A DNA stretch of 53,538 bases from Eutrophocola sp964629325 (GTDB lineage Bacteria; Pseudomonadota; Gammaproteobacteria; Pseudomonadales; Pseudohongiellaceae): positions 1 to 53,538 of the forward strand of contig CAZVSC010000016.1 of NCBI GenBank assembly GCA_964629325.1. The letters are read 5' to 3'. Below the pieces are notes generated by a model. The model saw nothing but the letters and a program-made list of their open reading frames with translations. It made no database searches and was not told the origin of the DNA. The position numbers and the translations under genes are program-made. This document shows positions 17,850-27,246 of this stretch, piece after piece. Positions within the stretch are counted from its first letter, which is position 1. The number at the start of each line of letters is the position of its first letter.

Positions 17850-18478
17850 ACACCGCCCCTCTCACGCATGCCGGCATCGAGGTCGATGATGCCGACGTCG
17901 CAATCCATCTGCAGCGGGTGGTGCGTGGTCAGCAGCAGCGAACCTTCGGACCTGACAAAGTCCGACAGCATGCCTTCCAGTTCACTGACCCCTTTCCTGT
18001 CCAGGGCGGTGAAGGGCTCATCCAGTATCCACACGGCGGCAGGGACCAGTTTCATTCGGGCCAGGCTGACACGGCGCTGCTGGCCGGCAGACATCATGTA
18101 ACAGGGGACATCGTCATAGCCCTGCAGGTTGAAGGCCGCCAGCGCCGCGCGGATATTGCCGGCACGCACGCCGCGGGATGCACAGAACCAGCGCAGGTTT
18201 TCGGCAGCACTGAGGCGCCTGTTGATGGCGGGGGCATGACCCAGGTAGAACACCTGGGCGCGGAAATCCGCCCTGGCTTTTTCGACCGGCTGGCCCTGCC
18301 AGCGGATATCGCCCCGGTAGTCCCGGTTCAGGCCGCAAAGGATGCGCAGCAGCGTGGTCTTGCCGCTGCCGTTGGAGCCCTGTACCTGGATGGCCTGGCC
18401 GGCGCACAGGCTGAAGTCCAGGTGCTGGAACAGCACCCGGTCATCACGCTCGCAATACAGGTCTCTGGCCTCAAGCAT
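17846..18478 (-). CDS. ccmA: Haem exporter ATP-binding protein CcmA
   Basis: A 210-residue ABC ATPase: Walker A GSNGSGKTT (34-42), signature SAGQQRRVSLARM, Walker B VWILDEPFTALD and the switch His in TTHHPLQ. It powers the CcmABCD step of System I cytochrome c maturation. It is the first ccm gene; the dcd stop is 87 bases upstream on the same strand, so dcd and ccm could share a transcript. Confidence 0.95.
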   Translation of the reverse strand: MLEARDLYCERDDRVLFQHLDFSLCAGQAIQVQGSNGSGKTTLLRILCGLNRDYRGDIRWQGQPVEKARADFRAQVFYLGHAPAINRRLSAAENLRWFCASRGVRAGNIRAALAAFNLQGYDDVPCYMMSAGQQRRVSLARMKLVPAAVWILDEPFTALDRKGVSELEGMLSDFVRSEGSLLLTTHHPLQMDCDVGIIDLDAGMRERGGV

Positions 18479-18565
18479 GCCCTGCCCTGGTTTGGTTTCC
18501 GACGTTGAAAGGTCCGGGATTATACCGAAAAATCAAGGAGATAATGCCGAAATGTGTGCAAATAT

Positions 18566-19135
18566 TCAGGACTTGGGCGGTGTCACCCCGGTCTGCCTCA
18601 TGTATTTGCCGTTACGGTCCTTGTAGGTGACCTCGCATTGCTCGTCGGACTCGTAAAACAGCATCTGCGCCACCCCTTCGTTGGCGTAGATCTTGGCCGG
18701 CAGCGGCGTGGTATTGGAAAACTCGAGGGTCACGTGGCCTTCCCACTCCGGTTCGAGCGGTGTGACATTGACGATGATGCCGCAGCGGGCATAAGTGGAT
18801 TTACCCAGGCAGACGGTCAGCACGTTGGAAGGAATACGAAAATACTCGACCGTGCGGGCCAGGGCAAAGGAGTTGGGCGGGATGACGCAGTAATCCTCGT
18901 TGATGCTGACAAAACTGGTTTCATCGAAGTTTTTCGGGTCCACCACGTTGGAGGTGTGCACGTTGGTGAATATCTTGAATTCGCTGGCACAGCGCACGTC
19001 GTAACCGTAGCTGGATGTGCCATAGGAAATGACCCGGCGGCCGTCCACTTCGCGGACCTGGTTCGGCTCAAACGGGTCCAGCATGCCATGCTGCTCGGCC
19101 ATGCGGCGGATCCATTTGTCTGACTTGATACTCAT
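18566..19135 (-). CDS. dcd: dCTP deaminase
   Basis: The ATG at 19135 (AGGAAGAG upstream) gives 189 residues, the family's usual size. Motifs: SYGYDVRCA near residue 42, and CLGKSTYARCGIIVNVTPLEPEWEG, which holds the nucleotide-binding and catalytic Glu region. The enzyme deaminates dCTP to dUTP for dTMP synthesis and acts in the cytosol as a trimer. It is divergent from the small cytochrome c gene. Confidence 0.95.
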   Translation of the reverse strand: MSIKSDKWIRRMAEQHGMLDPFEPNQVREVDGRRVISYGTSSYGYDVRCASEFKIFTNVHTSNVVDPKNFDETSFVSINEDYCVIPPNSFALARTVEYFRIPSNVLTVCLGKSTYARCGIIVNVTPLEPEWEGHVTLEFSNTTPLPAKIYANEGVAQMLFYESDEQCEVTYKDRNGKYMRQTGVTPPKS

Positions 19136-19225
19136 GGTTCTCTTCCTGCGGAAAAGCGCAAATGTTACTCGTTTAGCCTCGCGGAAACCATGCAAAATAC
19201 GGCGCCAGGGAGGCATTTCCCGGCC

Positions 19226-19253
19226 TTTAAATTTGGGCCAATGTTGCTATAAT
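19226..19253 (+). promoter_or_regulatory. Candidate sigma-70 promoter for the small cytochrome c gene
   Basis: A perfect -10 TATAAT (19248-19253) has a weaker -35 TTTAAA (19226-19231) at 16-bp spacing. It would give a leader of about 170 bases before the cytochrome gene. The leader holds a small hairpin, CCCCG-TTTA-CGGGG at 19327-19340. Confidence 0.5.
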
Positions 19254-19430
19254 CGCGCCCCGTTCAGGCAGCAGAGATAAATTACAAAGCAAACTCCCTT
19301 GCAGCCCCGGTAGTGCCATAAGGGACCCCCGTTTACGGGGTGCGCGTTTCGAGAAAATCAGCTGTAGTTCAGAATGAGTTCAGATACCCCGATATTTAAT
19401 ATAGCCACCCAGTAACAGGAGTGACCCCCA

Positions 19431-19775
19431 ATGAAGTTGAAAGCAACAGTTGCAATTGCTGCCGTATCACTGCTTGCCAGCATTTCCTCAGGCGTTTTCG
19501 CCGCCGGTGATGCCGAGCGCGGCAAAGCCTATTACGCCACCTGTGGTGCCTGCCATGGCGCCAATGGCGAAGGCATGGAAGCGTTGAACGCGCCTTCCCT
19601 GGCCGGCCAGGAAGAATGGTATGTCATCCGCCAGCTGCAGAATTTCAAGAACGGTGTTCGCGGCACCAACCCGAAAGACACCTTCGGCATGCAGATGGCC
19701 CCCATGGCACAGACACTGCCGAATGACCAGGCGATCGAAGATGTAGCCGCCTACATCAAATCACTGGCCAATTAA
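19431..19775 (+). CDS. Small class I cytochrome c
   Basis: A 114-residue protein with a signal peptide (about 1-25) and one haem motif CGACH at residues 38-42. Candidate Met ligands are M87, M89 and M92 in FGMQMAPMAQTL. It resembles the periplasmic cytochrome c5/c553-type electron carriers. It has its own promoter candidate and a strong terminator, so it is a single-gene unit. The long leader is unusual for so small a gene. Partner enzymes are not evident from its position. Confidence 0.92.
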   Translation: MKLKATVAIAAVSLLASISSGVFAAGDAERGKAYYATCGACHGANGEGMEALNAPSLAGQEEWYVIRQLQNFKNGVRGTNPKDTFGMQMAPMAQTLPNDQAIEDVAAYIKSLAN

Positions 19776-19791
19776 GCCTTTGCAGACAAGA

Positions 19792-19818
19792 AACCCGGCG
19801 ACAGCCGGGTTTTTTTTG
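19792..19818 (+). terminator. Rho-independent terminator after cytochrome c gene
   Basis: Stem AACCCGGC/GCCGGGTT (19792-19799 and 19804-19811) with a GACA loop, followed by a run of T. It lies 17 bases after the stop and faces the convergent recJ stop, so it may act in both directions. Confidence 0.9.
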
Positions 19819-19826
19819 CACAAAAA

Positions 19827-21569
19827 TCAGACGGCAGAGTAATCGAGCACCTGCTCCACCACCAGCTGTGGACTGAGGTTGCCGCGGAACTCGTTGACGT
19901 CGAGCCGGTAAGCCAGGGCGATGCGAACCAGGTTCCTGTGCAACAGGTCTTCATCGACATTGAAGGCGATGGCATCGATAAGCGGGCCGTCACCGGGCAC
20001 CTGCAATGTCAGCTTCAGGTGCTTTTCCCCCACAACGCGGTTGTTGATGACCGCGAATTCGCCCTGGAACAGGGGCTCCGGAAAATGCTGCCCCCAGGGT
20101 CCGGCTTCGCGCAACTCGCTGGCAAAGGCCAGTGAAAAACAATCCGGGCTCAATTCACCATCGACCCAGGTGGTCTGCAGGAGCGATTCCCTGTCGAGTT
20201 CTTTTCTCAGCACTTCCTCGAAGGCGCTGGCAAAGGCCGGAAAATCATCCTGCCGGATGGAGAGTCCCGCTGCCATGGCGTGACCGCCGAACTTCTGCAG
20301 TAGCGCGGGATGTCGAGTGGCAAGTGCATCCAGCACATCACGAATGTGCAGTCCCTCGATGGACCGGGCCGAGCCCTTGATGACCTTGCTGCCGTCCTCT
20401 TCCCCACCGCTATCGGCAAAGACGATACAGGGCCGATGGAATTTTTCCTTTATGCGCGAGGCGAGAATACCGATGACGCCCTGGTGCCAGGCCGGATCGT
20501 AGAGACAGATGCCAAGCTGGTCGGAGGCATGGATGTCCAGGTTTGCGAGCACCGCCATGGCCTGCTCCTGCATGTCCTGCTCGATCTGGCGGCGGTCGCG
20601 ATTGAGGCCATCGAGCTGCATCGCCATGTCGCGTGCGCGTGAGGGGTTTTCCTCGAGCAGGCAGGCAATCCCTAAGGACATGTCGTCCAGTCTGCCCGCC
20701 GCATTCAGTCGCGGACCCGCCGAAAAGGCAAGATCGCCGGCTACGGCGGTAACCGGATTCCTGCCCGCCACTTCCAGCAGGGCCAGGATGCCGGGCCTGC
20801 CCCTGCCGCTGCGAATGATATTGATGCCGTGGCGAACGAGGCGACGGTTGTTCTGGTCCAGTGGCACGACGTCAGCCACCGTGCCAAGGGCAACGAGATC
20901 GAGAAACTGCGCCATGTTCGGTTCAGGCACTTGCTTGCTGTCGAACCAGCCGCGTTCACGCAATTCGGCGCGCAGAGCCGACAGCAGGTAGAACACGACG
21001 CCCACCCCGGCCAGGGACTTGCTGGGAAAACCGCAGTCCGGCAGGTTGGGATTGAGGATGCAGCGTGCCGCCGGCAGGGCATTGCCGGGCAGGTGATGAT
21101 CCGTCACCAGCACGTCGATGCCGGCGGCGTTGGCCGCCTCGACCCCATCGATGCTGGCAATGCCGTTATCGACTGTCACGATGAGATCCGGGTTGCGTGT
21201 CGCGGCGACGGCGACTATCTCCGGGGTCAGGCCGTAGCCGTATTCGAAGCGGTTGGGTACCAGGTAATCCACGCTGGCATACCCCATCGCCTGCAAGCCC
21301 AGCTTGAACAGGGCGCAGCTGGTGGCGCCATCGGCATCGAAATCACCGACGACGAGAATATGCTTGTCCGCTGCCATCACGTCGGCCAGTATGGCGGCAG
21401 CCCTGTCACTGTTCTTCAGCAACCGCGGCGGCAGCAGGTCGGTCAGCTCCAGCCGGCGTTCGCCTTCGTGGAATACCCCGCGGGTGGCATAGATGCGCCG
21501 GAGCACCGGGTGAATTGACATATCCAGCGCCGACTCGGCCTCGGCCACGCGCTCAAGCACTTCCACCAT
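19827..21569 (-). CDS. recJ: Single-stranded-DNA-specific exonuclease RecJ
   Basis: A 580-residue DHH-family nuclease. The Mn-binding motifs are GDFDADG (75-81), VDNG (133-136) and DHH (157-159). A DHHA1 domain with GGHAMAAGL follows, then a C-terminal OB-type domain. It degrades single-stranded DNA 5' to 3' in RecF-type repair and mismatch repair. It begins 2 bases after the fadD stop, so the two are co-transcribed. Confidence 0.95.
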   Translation of the reverse strand: MVEVLERVAEAESALDMSIHPVLRRIYATRGVFHEGERRLELTDLLPPRLLKNSDRAAAILADVMAADKHILVVGDFDADGATSCALFKLGLQAMGYASVDYLVPNRFEYGYGLTPEIVAVAATRNPDLIVTVDNGIASIDGVEAANAAGIDVLVTDHHLPGNALPAARCILNPNLPDCGFPSKSLAGVGVVFYLLSALRAELRERGWFDSKQVPEPNMAQFLDLVALGTVADVVPLDQNNRRLVRHGINIIRSGRGRPGILALLEVAGRNPVTAVAGDLAFSAGPRLNAAGRLDDMSLGIACLLEENPSRARDMAMQLDGLNRDRRQIEQDMQEQAMAVLANLDIHASDQLGICLYDPAWHQGVIGILASRIKEKFHRPCIVFADSGGEEDGSKVIKGSARSIEGLHIRDVLDALATRHPALLQKFGGHAMAAGLSIRQDDFPAFASAFEEVLRKELDRESLLQTTWVDGELSPDCFSLAFASELREAGPWGQHFPEPLFQGEFAVINNRVVGEKHLKLTLQVPGDGPLIDAIAFNVDEDLLHRNLVRIALAYRLDVNEFRGNLSPQLVVEQVLDYSAV

Positions 21570-21571
21570 GA

Positions 21572-23257
21572 TCAGGCTACCTGATCCTCCCGCAACTGGC
21601 GGCGCAGGATCTTGCCCACGTTGGTACGCGGCAGTGTGGCGCGAAACTCAACCCGACTCGGCACCTTGTAGGGCGTCAGTCCCTGACGGCAAAACTGGAT
21701 GACCTCTTCCTCGGTCAGGTCGGGGTTCTCGGAAATGACAAACAGCTTTACCTGCTCGCCCTCTTCCTTTGGTACACCGATGGCAGCAGCCTCGCGAATA
21801 TCGGGATGGCGAACGACCAGGTCCTCGATCTCCGCCGGGTAGACATTGAAACCCGACACCAGGATCAGGTCCTTGATGCGATCCACGACCGTCAGGTAAC
21901 CGCTTGCATCGATAACGCCGACATCGCCGGTGCTGAGCCAGCCGTCAACCGTGAGGATGTCCGCGGTTTCTTCGGGACGCTTCCAGTAACCCAGCATCAC
22001 CTGCGGACCGCGCACCTGGATTTCGCCCGCCTCGCCTGGCGGCAGCAGCTTGCCCGTCTCGTCGACGATTCGCAGCTCGGTCCATTTTGTGGCGCGGCCG
22101 ATCTTGCCTTCCTGGTAGTCGGAGTAACAACCGCTGGCAACCAGCGGCGAGGTTTCCGTCAGGCCATAGCCTTCAAGAATCCGGCAGCCGGTCAGCTTTT
22201 CCCAGCGCCGCGCAGTCGGCACTGACAGTGCCATGCCGCCCGAGGTGCAGACGTCCAGCCCGGAGAAATCCAGTTTGCGGAACTCCGGATGCCGGCACAG
22301 CACGTTGTACAGGGTGGACACGCCGACGATGCCGTTGATCCGGTGGCGCTTCAGCGTGTTGACCAGGCGGTCGGTATTGCGCGGATCGGGAATGAGAACG
22401 CCGTGATAGCCCTTGTAGATGGAATAGGCGAAATTCAGGGTGAAGGCATAGATGTGGTAAAACGGCAACGGTGCCACGATCACGCTGCCGGGCGGCGGCG
22501 AATGATCGCCGATTGCCAGGTCCAACTGCAGCATGTTGGCAATGATGTTGCCATCCGACAGCATGGCCCCCTTGGCCGTACCCGTTGTACCGCCAGTGTA
22601 CTGTATGAGGCTGAGGTGCCCGGATTCCTGGTGACCCAGTTTCTCCGGCGACAATGCCGCTAACGCGGGCATGCGCATGAAGCGCAGGTAGCGCTTTCCT
22701 TTTTTCAACACCTGTTCGAATTCAACCCGGGCGGAAAACCGGATAGCTGCCGGTTTGCGTCGGCGCAGCCATTGCGAAATCCGGTATGCCAGCCTCAGGC
22801 GCCAGGGGTGGAATTCAGTGGCCCGGGTCACGACCACCTTTTCGATCGCCGTACCCGGCAGGATCTTGCTGGTGACTGGCAGCACTTCTTCCAGGGTAAC
22901 CAGCGCCCTGGCACCGGAATCCATGAGCTGGTGCTCGGTTTCACCGGCCGTGTACAGGGGATTGATATTGACGATCACCATCCCTGCCTTGATGACGCCA
23001 AGCGCGGTAATGGGATACTGCAGCAGGTTGGGCAGCTGGATCGCCACGCGGTCGCCCGGCATGAGGGTGGATTCCCGCAACAGCCAGGCGGCAATGGCAT
23101 CACTCTGGCGATCGAGCTCACGGTAAGTCAGTTTCGTCCCGTCACAACTGAAGGCGACCCGGTCGGCATGTGTGGCCAATGCATCTGCCAGCAAATCACG
23201 CAGCAAACCATGGTCCGGAATATCCGGGACGGCTTGATAAGTGTCGGGAGCGTCCAT
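21572..23257 (-). CDS. fadD: Long-chain acyl-CoA ligase
   Basis: A 561-residue AMP-forming ligase: P-loop YTGGTTGTAKGAML, GYGLTETSPL, STGDVGVIDASGYLTVVDRIKD and the hinge LILVSGFNVYPAEIED. The C-terminal catalytic Lys is in RTNVGKILRR. It activates fatty acids with ATP and CoA for beta-oxidation. The closest match by eye is FadD, although other medium- or long-chain acyl-CoA ligases cannot be excluded. Translationally adjacent to recJ. Confidence 0.88.
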   Translation of the reverse strand: MDAPDTYQAVPDIPDHGLLRDLLADALATHADRVAFSCDGTKLTYRELDRQSDAIAAWLLRESTLMPGDRVAIQLPNLLQYPITALGVIKAGMVIVNINPLYTAGETEHQLMDSGARALVTLEEVLPVTSKILPGTAIEKVVVTRATEFHPWRLRLAYRISQWLRRRKPAAIRFSARVEFEQVLKKGKRYLRFMRMPALAALSPEKLGHQESGHLSLIQYTGGTTGTAKGAMLSDGNIIANMLQLDLAIGDHSPPPGSVIVAPLPFYHIYAFTLNFAYSIYKGYHGVLIPDPRNTDRLVNTLKRHRINGIVGVSTLYNVLCRHPEFRKLDFSGLDVCTSGGMALSVPTARRWEKLTGCRILEGYGLTETSPLVASGCYSDYQEGKIGRATKWTELRIVDETGKLLPPGEAGEIQVRGPQVMLGYWKRPEETADILTVDGWLSTGDVGVIDASGYLTVVDRIKDLILVSGFNVYPAEIEDLVVRHPDIREAAAIGVPKEEGEQVKLFVISENPDLTEEEVIQFCRQGLTPYKVPSRVEFRATLPRTNVGKILRRQLREDQVA

Positions 23258-23361
23258 ATGTTTGGTAAACGTAGAAGGAACTAATTTCCGCGATTCCAGC
23301 CTAATGTACCATCACTATCCAGTTTGGGCGGAATTACCTTGAATCAAAGACAGGTTAGACC

Positions 23362-24435
23362 ATGAAAATCAAAAACGGAATTGCTATTTTATGCTTTTTC
23401 CTCGTTGTTTCGGCTTCACTGCTACTGCCCGCTGCCGACACCTCTGCGGCGGATTACCTGACATTTCACACGGATGATGAATCCAACACCATCGATATCT
23501 TCAAGAAAGCCAGCCCGGCAGTGGTTTATGTCACCAACAATGCGTACCGCCGCACCGATTTTTTCTCCCTGAACGTCCAGGAAATCCCGCAGGGCACCGG
23601 CACCGGTTTCGTCTGGAGCGACGAAGGCTACATCGTCACCAATGACCATGTCATCCAGGGCGCCGACCATGTCACCATCACCCTGCAGGACCAGAGCACC
23701 TGGGATGCCGAACTGGTTGGCCGCGCACCGGACAAGGACCTGGCCCTGCTGCGCATCCAGGCGCCAAGGGATTTACTGAATCCGCTGCCGCTCGGGGACT
23801 CCGGAGAACTGGAGGTCGGCCGCAAGGTGCTTGCCATCGGCAACCCCTTCGGCCTCGACACGACACTGACGGTCGGCGTCGTCAGCGCCCTGGGCCGTGA
23901 AATCAACTCCCTGACCAACCGCACCATCCGCGATGTCATCCAGACCGATGCGGCGATCAACCCCGGCAACTCGGGCGGCCCACTGCTCAATTCCCTCGGC
24001 CAGCTGATCGGCGTCAATTCCCAGACCATCAATCCGAACAACGGCTCCGGTATCGGCTTCGCCATACCGGTGAATACCGTGAAGAAAATCGTTCCGCAGC
24101 TGCAGATGTATGGCAAGGAGGTCAGGCCGCTGCTTGGTGTGATGAATACGCCGGACAACTGGGCGCGCCAGCGCGGCATCCGCGGCCTGCCCATCTACCA
24201 GGTGACAGAAGGCATGCCCGCGGCCAATGCCGGCATGATCGGCTTTCGCCAGGACAGGCGCGGCGAGATATACCTCGGGGACATTATCGTGGAAGTGGAC
24301 GGCCACCAGATCATGACAACCGACGACCTGCTCAATGCCCTCGAGCAGCACCAGCCCGGTGACAAGGTGAAGGTGGTCACTCTGCGCGACAAGGAAACAC
24401 TCGAGTTCGAGGTTGAACTCGCCCCGCCAGGCTGA
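23362..24435 (+). CDS. HtrA/DegS-type serine protease with one PDZ domain
   Basis: A 357-residue periplasmic protease with an N-terminal hydrophobic segment (about 6-25) that could be a signal peptide or a membrane anchor. The catalytic triad is H96 (TNDHVI), D126 (DKDLALL) and S204 (GNSGGPL). Only one PDZ domain follows (about 255-355), as in DegS; DegP and DegQ have two. No rseA or rpoE gene is nearby, so a role in sigma-E signalling is not shown. The L1/L2 loops carry GNPFGLD and GIGFAIP as usual. It is divergent from fadD and convergent with thrC. Confidence 0.9.
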   Translation: MKIKNGIAILCFFLVVSASLLLPAADTSAADYLTFHTDDESNTIDIFKKASPAVVYVTNNAYRRTDFFSLNVQEIPQGTGTGFVWSDEGYIVTNDHVIQGADHVTITLQDQSTWDAELVGRAPDKDLALLRIQAPRDLLNPLPLGDSGELEVGRKVLAIGNPFGLDTTLTVGVVSALGREINSLTNRTIRDVIQTDAAINPGNSGGPLLNSLGQLIGVNSQTINPNNGSGIGFAIPVNTVKKIVPQLQMYGKEVRPLLGVMNTPDNWARQRGIRGLPIYQVTEGMPAANAGMIGFRQDRRGEIYLGDIIVEVDGHQIMTTDDLLNALEQHQPGDKVKVVTLRDKETLEFEVELAPPG

Positions 24436-24440
24436 TTACG

Positions 24441-25829
24441 TTACAGGGTTTTCTTTATATAGCCTGTGACCGCCGACAGGTCTGCCGGCAAGACGGTCAT
24501 ACGCTCTTCCCTTTCCATTAGATCGGCCAGGTGCGCCGGCAGCGCCGGCGTCTTCAGCCCGGCCCGCGTAATGGCATCGGCGAATTTTGCCGGATGCGCC
24601 GTGGCAAGGCAGACCACCGGATTGGGGTTGTCCGCGCAGCAGACCCGGGCCGCCTTCACGCCGGTGGCGGTATGCGGGTCGAGCAGATAGCCGTTCGCGG
24701 CGAACACTTCGCTAATGGTGTCGCAGGTGGTGTCGTCATCCACGCGGCAACTGTCAAAAATGTCCTTGGCAAACTGCCACTGTGCATCAGTCACCTGCTG
24801 GGCATTGCGCCCGAGCCCCGTGACGAATGCGGTGACCTGCTCCGTATCGCCCTGGAACAGGTCATACAGGAAACGCTCGAAATTGCTGGAAACCATGATA
24901 TCCATGCTCGGTGACAGGCTCTGCTCCAGCGTGCCAAGGTTGTACCGGTTGCTGCTGATGAAGCGATGCAGGATGTCGTTCTTGTTGGTGGCGATGATCA
25001 GCCTGTCCACCGGCAGCCCCATCTTCTTCGCCAGGTAACCGGCATAAATGTCGCCGAAGTTGCCGGTGGGCACCGAGAAGGAAACCGGTTTCTCACCGCC
25101 GGCGATTTTCAGTGCGGCATAAAAGTAGTACACGATCTGCGCCATGATGCGCGAGAAGTTGATCGAGTTGACCGCTACCAGCTGGTAGCCCGCCGGCAGG
25201 AAGGCCTGGTCGGCGAAAGCCTGCTTCACGATGTTCTGGCAGTCATCGAAATTGCCCTCGATGGCGATACTGTTGACGTTGTCGCCGGGTACGGTGGTCA
25301 TCTGGCGGCGCTGCACTTCCGATACGCGGTTGTGTGGATAGAGGATGTACATATCCACCCATTCGCAATGGCGGCAGCCTTCCAGCGCTGCCGAGCCGGT
25401 GTCGCCGGAAGTGGCGCCAAGAATGGCCACATGTTTTTGCCGGCGTGCGAGAAAATAATCCAGCAGCCTGCCAAGCAGCTGCAGTGCAAAATCCTTGAAC
25501 GCCAGGGTCGGGCCGTGGAAAAGTTCGAGGACATATTCGTTGTCGCCCAGCTGCTGCAAGGGCGCGACCTCGGGATGGGAAAACACGGCATAAGTGTCAT
25601 CGATGATGGCGCGCAGATCCTCTTCGGGCATGCATTCTGCGACGTACAGGCGAATGATTTCGAAGGCCAGGTCGGCGTAGCCGAGACCTTTCCAGGCATG
25701 CAATTGCTCGGCGCTCACCTGCGGCACCTGCTCGGGAATGTACAGACCGCCGTCCGGGGCCAGGCCTGTCAGCAAGACCTGCTCGAAATTCTGCGCAGGG
25801 CATTTGCCGCGTGTACTGATGTATCTCAC
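24441..25829 (-). CDS. thrC: Threonine synthase
   Basis: A 462-residue PLP enzyme. The N-terminus RYISTRG is typical, and the PLP Lys is K112 in LAFKDFALQ. GATSGDTGSAAL and SVPTGNFGDIYAGY are the phosphate-binding and cofactor motifs. It makes threonine from O-phosphohomoserine. The start is a GTG with AGGGGG upstream, 10 bases after the hom stop. No thrB (homoserine kinase) is in the window. Confidence 0.95.
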   Translation of the reverse strand: MRYISTRGKCPAQNFEQVLLTGLAPDGGLYIPEQVPQVSAEQLHAWKGLGYADLAFEIIRLYVAECMPEEDLRAIIDDTYAVFSHPEVAPLQQLGDNEYVLELFHGPTLAFKDFALQLLGRLLDYFLARRQKHVAILGATSGDTGSAALEGCRHCEWVDMYILYPHNRVSEVQRRQMTTVPGDNVNSIAIEGNFDDCQNIVKQAFADQAFLPAGYQLVAVNSINFSRIMAQIVYYFYAALKIAGGEKPVSFSVPTGNFGDIYAGYLAKKMGLPVDRLIIATNKNDILHRFISSNRYNLGTLEQSLSPSMDIMVSSNFERFLYDLFQGDTEQVTAFVTGLGRNAQQVTDAQWQFAKDIFDSCRVDDDTTCDTISEVFAANGYLLDPHTATGVKAARVCCADNPNPVVCLATAHPAKFADAITRAGLKTPALPAHLADLMEREERMTVLPADLSAVTGYIKKTL

Positions 25830-25839
25830 TCGTAGCCCC

Positions 25840-27153
25840 CTATTCCAGCCGGTCCATGCGGATACGCGTCACCTTGCCTGACACGGCATCAAGCGCCTCG
25901 ATATTCGCGATCGCCGTATTCATGGTGCCTTCCCGTATTTCATCGGTAAGGATGATCACGGACAGGACCTGTTCGCTGTCATGCACGCGCGGCTCCTTCT
26001 GGATCACGGCCTCGATGTTGATCTCGAAATCGCCGAGGATTTCCGTGATATCCGACAGCACACCGGCCTTGTCCTTGGCCTGCACACGCAGGTAATAGGC
26101 GCTGTCGACCGCCTCGATGGGAAGCACCGGCAAATCGGACAGGCTGTCTTCCTGGAAGGCCAGCGCGGGAACGCTGTCCTGTGGATGTGAAATACTGCGC
26201 GCCACATCGATGACATCCGCCACGACGGCAGAGGCGGTCGGCAGCGCGCCGGCACCGGCACCGTAATACATGGTCGGACCGACGGCATCACACTGCACCA
26301 TTACTGCGTTCATGACGCCATTGACGTTGGCGATAAGCTTGTCGTCGGCGATCAATGTCGGGTGCACGCGCAGCTCGACACCGTCATCGGACTTGCGGGC
26401 GATACCCAGGTGCTTGATGCGGTAACCAAGCTCGTCAGCATAGCGGATATCCTCGATGGTGATGCCGCTGATGCCCTCGGTGTAGGCTTTCTCGAATTGC
26501 AGCGGAATACCGAATGCGATGGATGCCAGGATGGTGAGCTTGTGCGCGGCATCGATACCTTCGACATCGAAGGTCGGATCGGCCTCGGCATAACCGAGCG
26601 CCTGGGCTTCCTTTAGCACATCGGCAAATTCACGGCCTTTTTCGCGCATCTCGGTCAGGATGAAGTTGCCGGTGCCATTGATGATACCGGCCAGCCATTC
26701 GATCTGGTTTGCGGCAAGACCTTCGCGGATGGCCTTGATGATGGGAATTCCGCCGGCCACCGCCGCTTCATAGTCCACCAGGACATTCTGCTTGCGGGCG
26801 GCGGCGAAAATTTCATTGCCGTGGACGGCAATCATCGCCTTGTTGGCAGTAACCACGTGCTTGCCATTGGCGATGGCGCGCAGCACCAGTTCGCGGGCCA
26901 CATCGTAACCCCCGATGAGTTCCAGCAGGATATCCACTTCGGGATCTTCAGCCACGGCGAAAACGTCGTTGCTGACCCTGGTATTGCCGACGTTCTGGTG
27001 CGGCTTGATGCTGCGCGTGCCGATATGAGACACGATCAGTTCACGACCGACGCGGCGGGAGATTTCATCCTTGTTGTTGGTGAGAACGGTATAGGTGCCG
27101 TAACCGACGGTACCGAGTCCGCATATTCCGATTTTGATGGGATCCACGATCAT
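25840..27153 (-). CDS. hom: Homoserine dehydrogenase
   Basis: A 437-residue monofunctional enzyme with an N-terminal NAD(P)-binding motif GLGTVGYGT, the substrate domain (GIINGTGNFILTEM, AEADPTFDVEGIDAAHK) and a C-terminal ACT domain (about 355-437). It reduces aspartate semialdehyde to homoserine. The ACT domain suggests feedback control by threonine. The ATG has AGAGTGA upstream. Forms a two-gene unit with thrC. Confidence 0.95.
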   Translation of the reverse strand: MIVDPIKIGICGLGTVGYGTYTVLTNNKDEISRRVGRELIVSHIGTRSIKPHQNVGNTRVSNDVFAVAEDPEVDILLELIGGYDVARELVLRAIANGKHVVTANKAMIAVHGNEIFAAARKQNVLVDYEAAVAGGIPIIKAIREGLAANQIEWLAGIINGTGNFILTEMREKGREFADVLKEAQALGYAEADPTFDVEGIDAAHKLTILASIAFGIPLQFEKAYTEGISGITIEDIRYADELGYRIKHLGIARKSDDGVELRVHPTLIADDKLIANVNGVMNAVMVQCDAVGPTMYYGAGAGALPTASAVVADVIDVARSISHPQDSVPALAFQEDSLSDLPVLPIEAVDSAYYLRVQAKDKAGVLSDITEILGDFEINIEAVIQKEPRVHDSEQVLSVIILTDEIREGTMNTAIANIEALDAVSGKVTRIRMDRLE

Positions 27154-27246
27154 TCACTCTGCGCGGATCTGCCGCGCATAAAAAAAGGGCTAATTATAGG
27201 GGTCTGAAGGACGGCAATCCATCGGGATTGCTGCCGGAGACAGGTT

